Translations under genes and position numbers: made by a program | From: an uncultured Bacteroidota bacterium | Lineage (GTDB): Bacteria > Bacteroidota > Bacteroidia > Chitinophagales > Chitinophagaceae | NCBI GenBank assembly: GCA_903877645.1 | Contig: CAIRES010000080.1 | Coordinates: forward strand, 1 to 64,000 | Direction: 5' to 3' | DNA length: 64,000 nucleotides | Notes under the pieces: model-generated | What the model was told of the DNA's origin: nothing | Seen by the model: only the letters and a program-made list of their open reading frames with translations | Database searches by the model: none | In this document: piece by piece, positions 59,500 through 64,000 of the stretch | Layout of the letters: each line of letters begins with the position of its first letter | Numbering within the stretch: position 1 is the first letter of the stretch

Positions 59500-60042
59500 A
59501 TGAGCAATATGGATGCTACGGAAGATATTTCAGGAGAGGTAAACCAATCGGGGATACCTGAGCACTGGGAGCGCGATGCCAAAGACCACCAGAAGGCCTA
59601 TAAATACCTGCTGGAGAAAGGTAATTTCAATAAAATGCTCCGTGTATTGCCCGACCTGCACGAGGAAGCTTTCGCCAAGATCGATTGCCTGCAATGTGCC
59701 AATTGTTGTAAAAACCACTCTCCACGCTTCAAGCAGCCGGATATAAAGCGCATAGCAAGAGTGCTGCATATAAAAGAAGGCGACCTTGTAAGCCAGTACC
59801 TGAAGATAGATGAAGAAGGCGATTATGTAACGAGGCAGAAGCCCTGTCCGTTTCTTGCTGACGACAATACCTGCAACATCTATGATGACAGGCCGAGCGA
59901 TTGCCGGCGCTACCCCTATACAGATGAAGATGTGCTGCTGAAACGTGTGCAACTTACATTAAAGAACACAACTGTGTGCCCAATCACCTTCACTGTGATG
60001 GAACAGTTGCTGCGGATGAACCCCACTCAAAACAAACCATAA
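59500..60042 (+). CDS. YkgJ-family cysteine cluster protein
   Basis: With the ATG at 59500 the product has 180 residues. Cys residues that would bind a metal or iron-sulphur cluster occur as CLQCANCCKNHSPRF, KPCPFLADDNTCNIYDDRPS and DCRRYPYTDEDVLL, the UPF0153/YkgJ pattern. Its function is not known for certain. The parB terminator lies between it and parB. Confidence 0.88.
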   Translation: MSNMDATEDISGEVNQSGIPEHWERDAKDHQKAYKYLLEKGNFNKMLRVLPDLHEEAFAKIDCLQCANCCKNHSPRFKQPDIKRIARVLHIKEGDLVSQYLKIDEEGDYVTRQKPCPFLADDNTCNIYDDRPSDCRRYPYTDEDVLLKRVQLTLKNTTVCPITFTVMEQLLRMNPTQNKP

Positions 60043-60046
60043 AAAA

Positions 60047-60072
60047 CCGCCCTGATATATATATCAGGGCGG
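60047..60072. terminator. Perfect palindromic terminator between convergent genes
   Basis: CCGCCCTGATATATATATCA then GGGCGG is a 26-base perfect palindrome flanked by AAAAAA on the left, between the YkgJ-like gene and the convergent Spy-like gene. Confidence 0.85.
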
Positions 60073-60095
60073 GAAAATTGATTGTTGTTTAAAAG

Positions 60096-60503
60096 TTAGT
60101 GTATTGCTGGCTGCGGAGCGCCTGCAGGCCTTGTTGGAGCCACAGGCCTTGTAGACTCATATTTTTTGTATTGATCCGCAGTAAGAATGGTTTTCATCTG
60201 CTGATCCTGGTACATGTGCATCTGCATTACCTGGCCTTCGCCTGGCTGTGCTCCTGCCGATCTCAAAGCCATCATTTGGTTAGACATATTCAGTTGTACA
60301 TCATAAACCTTCTTATATTGCTCCGCATTAAGACCCAATTGTTTTTCATACATCTTGGTGTTCTTTTCAGCCATGTGCTGAGCCATAACCTGGTTATTAG
60401 CTGCATTAGCTGATGCTGGCGCCGATGCACTTGCTGCGTGTTGCGCGTATGACATCACAGATGCTGATGCTACCAATGCGCAAGTAATGATCATTTTTTT
60501 CAT
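60096..60503 (-). CDS. Spy/LTxxQ-like small exported protein
   Basis: The 135-residue product has a signal peptide (MKKMIITCALVASASVMSYA), an Ala/Ser-rich linker and helices with the rhythm of Spy-like periplasmic chaperones (MYEKQLGLNAEQYKKVYDVQ; MYQDQQMKTILTADQYKKYE), where L.A.QY.K corresponds to the LTxxQ motif. The tail is Pro-rich. It probably acts in the periplasm; Met-rich segments could bind metal. Confidence 0.72.
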   Translation of the reverse strand: MKKMIITCALVASASVMSYAQHAASASAPASANAANNQVMAQHMAEKNTKMYEKQLGLNAEQYKKVYDVQLNMSNQMMALRSAGAQPGEGQVMQMHMYQDQQMKTILTADQYKKYESTRPVAPTRPAGAPQPAIH

Positions 60504-60737
60504 ATTTATGGATTTTAATGGTTTTTAATTAGATACTAAATTACTGCAATTATTCTAAAAACAAACAAAAGTAATTAAAAAAAATTATTAAATATTGCAC
60601 TCCACCACCAAAAACCAATACAGTAGCACCATACAGAGCTTTAACATCATTAACGCGAGTAACAGGTTTTTAAATTGCGAGTTAATATTTTTTATCTATA
60701 TTTAATAGCAGTCAGTTCTGTTTATTACCGAAAAAAG
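60504..60737. other. A/T-rich spacer between minus-strand genes
   Basis: Lies between the Spy-like gene and the NamZ-like gene. The left part holds the Spy-like promoter region; no gene, repeat or strong hairpin was seen. Confidence 0.5.
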
Positions 60738-61949
60738 CTAAAAATCAGGATATAACAAGTATTTTTTGCGGATCTTCTTAAAAGCCGAAATATCATCTTT
60801 CCATCCATCCCTTATATGCGATTCGCTATCACCATTGATAATCTGTGTTTTTAGTTTTGAAGTGCCGGAAAGCTTTACAAAAAATGGCGTGAAAAATTTT
60901 TCTTTGTCGGGATAGGCATTGTAAGCTTCTATAAGCCATTTCAAACAAAACTTGTTATTTATCTCGCGCAGCACTTCATTTTCATCATTGCCAATAAGAG
61001 TACCAAAACATTGCTTATTGTCGTAAGGAGGGCTTTTTGCGCCTGCTCCGGAATGAGGAGTGAACGAATAAGTAAACTTACCCTGAAACCCGGGGCAACC
61101 AAATTGCTGAAAAGGCAATAAAGTGCCTCGCCCTACACTAACAGGGGTACCCTCAAAAAGGCACAATGACGGGTAAGCATATACTGCAGCCATGGTACGC
61201 AGGTTAGGGGATGGCGCCACGGGCAAACGATATTTTTTGGGATGTGCATAGTTATAACATTTGATCACCGTGAGATCAAGTGAGTCTGCTTTGTGAAACC
61301 ATTGTTCTCCTTTTATCATTGCTGCATATTCGCCTGCCGTCATCCCATACACAACCGGTATTGGCTGCATACCCACAAACGATCTGTTCTCTTTTTCGAG
61401 TACAGGGCCATCCACGTAAAAACCATTCGGGTTGGGCCGATCCAAAACTATAAATTGCCTGCCTTGCTCAGCGCAAGCCTCCATGCAATATTCAAGCGTA
61501 GATATATAGGTATAGAACCGAAGCCCGACATCCTGCAGATCATAAACTACAATATCTACATCGGCAATATCCTTTTCTGTTGGCTTCTTATGGCTACCAT
61601 ATAAAGAGATGACAGGTATATTTGTTGCACTGTCTATTATATTATCCACCTTAACCCCTGCATCCTCTTTCCCCCTAAAGCCATGCTCAGGGACAAAAAT
61701 TTCTACTATATGGATATTATTCTTCAGCATCAGGTCAAGCAAAGAGACATTACCTATTACTGATGTCTGGTTGATGACAAGTGCCACTTTTTTACCTTTG
61801 AGCAGCGGCAGGTAGGCATCGGGCTTTGCATCTGCAGGAACAATAGTGGTGTCAAATATGCTGGCAGCATAGCCAATTGACGGCAGCAACAGAAATAAAA
61901 CGAAGAGATATTTGGTAAAATGCGGCCACATAACGCAACTATTTTTCAT
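60738..61949 (-). CDS. DUF1343/NamZ-like exo-beta-N-acetylmuramidase
   Basis: The 403-residue exported protein has an N-terminal signal segment (YLFVLFLLLPSIGYAASIFD) and the DUF1343 pattern: LKGKKVALVINQTSVIGN, VEIFVPEHGFRGKEDAGVKV (catalytic Glu region), YDLQDVGLRFYTYISTLEY, VLDRPNPNGFYVDGPVLE and CLFEGTPVSVGRGT. This family includes NamZ, which releases MurNAc from the ends of peptidoglycan chains. It fits cell-wall turnover. It is divergent from the FKBP gene. Confidence 0.88.
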   Translation of the reverse strand: MKNSCVMWPHFTKYLFVLFLLLPSIGYAASIFDTTIVPADAKPDAYLPLLKGKKVALVINQTSVIGNVSLLDLMLKNNIHIVEIFVPEHGFRGKEDAGVKVDNIIDSATNIPVISLYGSHKKPTEKDIADVDIVVYDLQDVGLRFYTYISTLEYCMEACAEQGRQFIVLDRPNPNGFYVDGPVLEKENRSFVGMQPIPVVYGMTAGEYAAMIKGEQWFHKADSLDLTVIKCYNYAHPKKYRLPVAPSPNLRTMAAVYAYPSLCLFEGTPVSVGRGTLLPFQQFGCPGFQGKFTYSFTPHSGAGAKSPPYDNKQCFGTLIGNDENEVLREINNKFCLKWLIEAYNAYPDKEKFFTPFFVKLSGTSKLKTQIINGDSESHIRDGWKDDISAFKKIRKKYLLYPDF

Positions 61950-62016
61950 AAAGATAACCCTGCAATTATGATATTAATGTACCTTGCACCCTTTATTTAT
62001 TTTTAAACGCAATTAT

Positions 62017-62445
62017 ATGCAACAAGTACAAAAGGGCGACCAGGTAAAGGTACACTACCACGGCAAATTAACGGATGGCACTACATTTGATAGCTCCCAG
62101 GGACGCGAGCCACTCCAATTCACAGCCGGAAGCGGACAGGTGATCAAAGGATTTGATGATGCCGTGATCGGCATGACGGCGGGTGATAAAAAAACTGTGA
62201 ACATTCCTGTGAATGAGGCTTATGGCGAGCGTGATGATAATATGACCATGGAGTATCCTGTCAGTGATTTCCCGGCTGACATGAAACCTGAAGTAGGCAT
62301 GGAACTGCAAATGGGCGATAATACAGGTAATGTTTTCCCTGTAGTGATCACCGAAGTAAATGGTGATATGGTAATGCTTGATGCCAACCACCCACTGGCT
62401 GGCAAAGACCTCATTTTCGACCTGGAACTTGTGGCGATTGGATAA
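62017..62445 (+). CDS. FKBP-type peptidyl-prolyl isomerase (SlyD-like)
   Basis: With the ATG at 62017 (MQQVQKGDQVKVHYHGKLTD) the product has 142 residues. VHYHGKLTDGTTFDSS, FTAGSGQVIKGFDDAVIGMT and NIPVNEAYGE are FKBP landmarks. The insert YPVSDFPADMKPEVGMELQM is the IF flap of SlyD-type enzymes, followed by ANHPLAGKDLIFDLEL. The metal-binding His tail of E. coli SlyD is absent. It is a cytoplasmic foldase and chaperone. Confidence 0.92.
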   Translation: MQQVQKGDQVKVHYHGKLTDGTTFDSSQGREPLQFTAGSGQVIKGFDDAVIGMTAGDKKTVNIPVNEAYGERDDNMTMEYPVSDFPADMKPEVGMELQMGDNTGNVFPVVITEVNGDMVMLDANHPLAGKDLIFDLELVAIG

Positions 62446-62470
62446 TCTCAAATTCAAAGAATTACACAAT

Positions 62471-62500
62471 AAAAATGGCGGTAGAAATACCGCCATTTTT
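62471..62500. terminator. Bidirectional terminator between FKBP and NHL genes
   Basis: AAAAATGGCGGTA (62471-62483) pairs exactly with TACCGCCATTTTT (62488-62500) around GAAA; it serves both convergent genes. Confidence 0.9.
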
Positions 62501-62526
62501 ATTATGTATCAATCTGTTGACCAGCA

Positions 62527-63873
62527 TTATTCCCTAACCAGTTGTGCGGTCATTTTTTTATTGCCTTCGCTATTCAACACCTGCAATATATACATTCCCG
62601 CAGCCAAGCCACTGACATGAAAAGCCTGTGTACCGTTTTGTGCCGCAGTCCATGTCGGACTTACCTGACGGCCTACTATATCATAAACAGCTACCTTATC
62701 TGATTCCATCAAACCTGAAACAGTAATATCTTCAACAAAAGGATTGGGCGTAATATCAATAGCCGGATTCAACTTAACGTCTTTTACGCCAACAGTAGGG
62801 TCATAAGTTTTGCGTATGCGCTCGTTATTGGCATCTGCAATAAATATACCACCATAAGCATCTATGGCAAGGCCATACGGATTATATAAGTTAGCTCCCA
62901 AGGCAAAGCCAAGATCGCCACCAAAACCAAGTGTGCCATTACCGGCAACAGTTGTGATGATGCCTGTATTATGATCCACTTTGCGTACCACATTGTTATC
63001 GGCATCAGCAATATACAAATTACCCACAGTGTCTACAGCAATTCCTTTAGGCGCATTCAACTCGGCACCAATAGCCAATGAACCATCGCCGGTATATCCA
63101 TAAGTACCCAGGCCGGCGACAGTAGAGATCGTTCCTGTAACATCAACCATACGGATCTTATTATTGCCGTAATCAGTGATGAACACATTACCTGACCTAT
63201 CAACAGCAACGGTATAAGGGGAATCCAGAGTAGCTGTCACAGCCGGGCCGCCATCACCTAAACTGCCTGCCACACCAGTGCCTGCAATAGTATTAATGAC
63301 CCCAAACGTATCTATTTTACGTACAGCATGGTTGCCTGCATCTGCAATATACAAGTTACCCGTATCGTCTATTGCGATACCATAAGTTTGACCGAATTGC
63401 GCACTTGTAGCAGGGCCGCCATCGCCGGTATACCCATACCCATGCCCACCGGCAACTGTACTGACAATACCAAGAGTGTTCACCTTACGAACCACACCAT
63501 AACTGGCATCAGTAAAGAAAATGTCGCCTTTTTTATCAACAGCCACCCCATGCGGAGACATGTTGGCGCTAGTAGCATAAGTACCATCGCCGGTATAACC
63601 GATAAGGCCGCTACCGGCAACTGTAGTGATAACGCCGGACGTATTTATTTTACGTATCCGGTTGTTATAAAAATCAACTACATACACATTATTCTGCCGA
63701 TCGAAAGTAACTGCTATCGGGCCGCTAAATTCGGCTGCACTCGCAGCGCCCCCATCACCAGTAAAGCCCACAAAGCCGTTTCCGGCAAACGTATATATGT
63801 TTTGTAATTGGGCATACGAAGAAAAAGAAAGGGCAACGAATAAAAAACTGAATAGTGAAATTTTATACTTCAT
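62527..63873 (-). CDS. NHL-repeat surface protein with T9SS sorting tail
   Basis: The 448-residue protein has a signal peptide (MKYKISLFSFLFVALSFSSY), then six or so NHL-type blades of the form GNLYIADAGNHAVRKID, each preceded by ITTVAGSG..GYTGDGG.A (for example VYVVDFYNNRIRKI; LYIADADNNVVRKV; IFIADANNERIRKT). The C-terminus (AIDITPNPFVEDITVSGL; AAGMYILQVLNSEG) is a T9SS type A sorting domain. It is therefore a secreted or surface-bound beta-propeller, likely for binding protein or glycan. It is the second T9SS client in the window. Confidence 0.92.
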   Translation of the reverse strand: MKYKISLFSFLFVALSFSSYAQLQNIYTFAGNGFVGFTGDGGAASAAEFSGPIAVTFDRQNNVYVVDFYNNRIRKINTSGVITTVAGSGLIGYTGDGTYATSANMSPHGVAVDKKGDIFFTDASYGVVRKVNTLGIVSTVAGGHGYGYTGDGGPATSAQFGQTYGIAIDDTGNLYIADAGNHAVRKIDTFGVINTIAGTGVAGSLGDGGPAVTATLDSPYTVAVDRSGNVFITDYGNNKIRMVDVTGTISTVAGLGTYGYTGDGSLAIGAELNAPKGIAVDTVGNLYIADADNNVVRKVDHNTGIITTVAGNGTLGFGGDLGFALGANLYNPYGLAIDAYGGIFIADANNERIRKTYDPTVGVKDVKLNPAIDITPNPFVEDITVSGLMESDKVAVYDIVGRQVSPTWTAAQNGTQAFHVSGLAAGMYILQVLNSEGNKKMTAQLVRE

Positions 63874-63955
63874 ACTAAATGTTTGCTCAAATATAATAAA
63901 AGTTGGCGAAAATAGAGGTATCGATACAGCGTAATGATCGCTTTAGGGCGTCAAT

Positions 63956-64000
63956 TTACTTTTTCAGAGTTTTCCCTACTTCATCAGCTAATCTTTCTGC
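63956..64000 (-). CDS. C-terminal end of an unidentified protein
   Basis: The minus strand reads AERLADEVGKTLKK and a stop, open to the window edge. Fourteen residues are too few to assign, but the A/T-rich spacer (63874-63955) between it and the NHL gene is as expected for separate genes on one strand. Confidence 0.45.
   Translation of the reverse strand, partial: AERLADEVGKTLKK

Overview
The window is Bacteroidota DNA, most like the Chitinophagaceae/Sphingobacteriia side of the phylum. The evidence is TAnnTTTG promoter boxes before many genes, two proteins with type IX secretion (T9SS) sorting tails, gldE, a short primary sigma factor without region 1.1, DUF4295 next to rpmG and rpmB, a split transketolase and bacillithiol bshB1. 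The first ~860 bases do not belong: they are strongly GC-rich and carry the start of an alphaproteobacterial-type tldD on the minus strand. The junction cuts into the middle of a Bacteroidota giant adhesin, so the left edge looks like an assembly or library chimera.

Layout. 862-10539: 5'-truncated repeat adhesin of at least 3,200 residues with a T9SS tail. 10729-14170: a lipoprotein, thrS and infC. 14245-14497: two tandem promoter/RNA/terminator units. 14531-19052: a secreted beta-repeat protein, a GT2 glycosyltransferase, two stand-alone response regulators, the rpmB-rpmG-DUF4295 operon and bshB1. 19053-20180: gene-poor, with a degenerate AAATTCC repeat. 20181-26195: an exported protein, a CDP-sugar cluster (rfbF, rfbG, RmlC-like epimerase), a PIN toxin-antitoxin pair and tgt. 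26263-31965: lptG, then a TPR histidine kinase broken by a ~2.8 kb insert that carries an AraC regulator, a SnoaL-like protein, a DoxX-like protein and a small ABM-like protein, with two 69-bp direct repeats inside it. 32063-35997: transketolase N-subunit, mutY, ssb, gldE. 36242-40204: a 1,320-residue membrane synthetase with the layout of epsilon-poly-L-lysine synthetase. 40340-50281: trmH, fic, rpoD, an SRPBCC protein, an lptF/PAP2/GT-C envelope cluster, an HD protein, YitT and glyA. 50354-64000: kynA, a DUF4375 protein, tandem TMTC-like proteins, a metallo-beta-lactamase-fold hydrolase, parA-parB, a YkgJ-like protein, a NamZ-like protein, an FKBP and an NHL-repeat T9SS protein.

Themes. Much of the window builds or decorates the cell envelope: LPS export (two LptF/G permeases), lipid phosphatase and GT-C glycosyltransferases, CDP-deoxysugar synthesis and T9SS surface proteins. 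Housekeeping genes are scattered between. Several familiar clusters appear without their usual partners (infC without rpmI/rplT, rpmB-rpmG-DUF4295 without ftsY, gldE without gldD).

The most unusual items are the poly-amino-acid-synthetase-like protein, the twin small-RNA units downstream of infC, the insertion inside the histidine kinase with its tRNA-3'-end-like direct repeats, and the giant adhesin with 12 + 21 + 3 repeat units. No rRNA, tRNA or CRISPR array was seen. All functional calls come from reading motifs; no database search was run.
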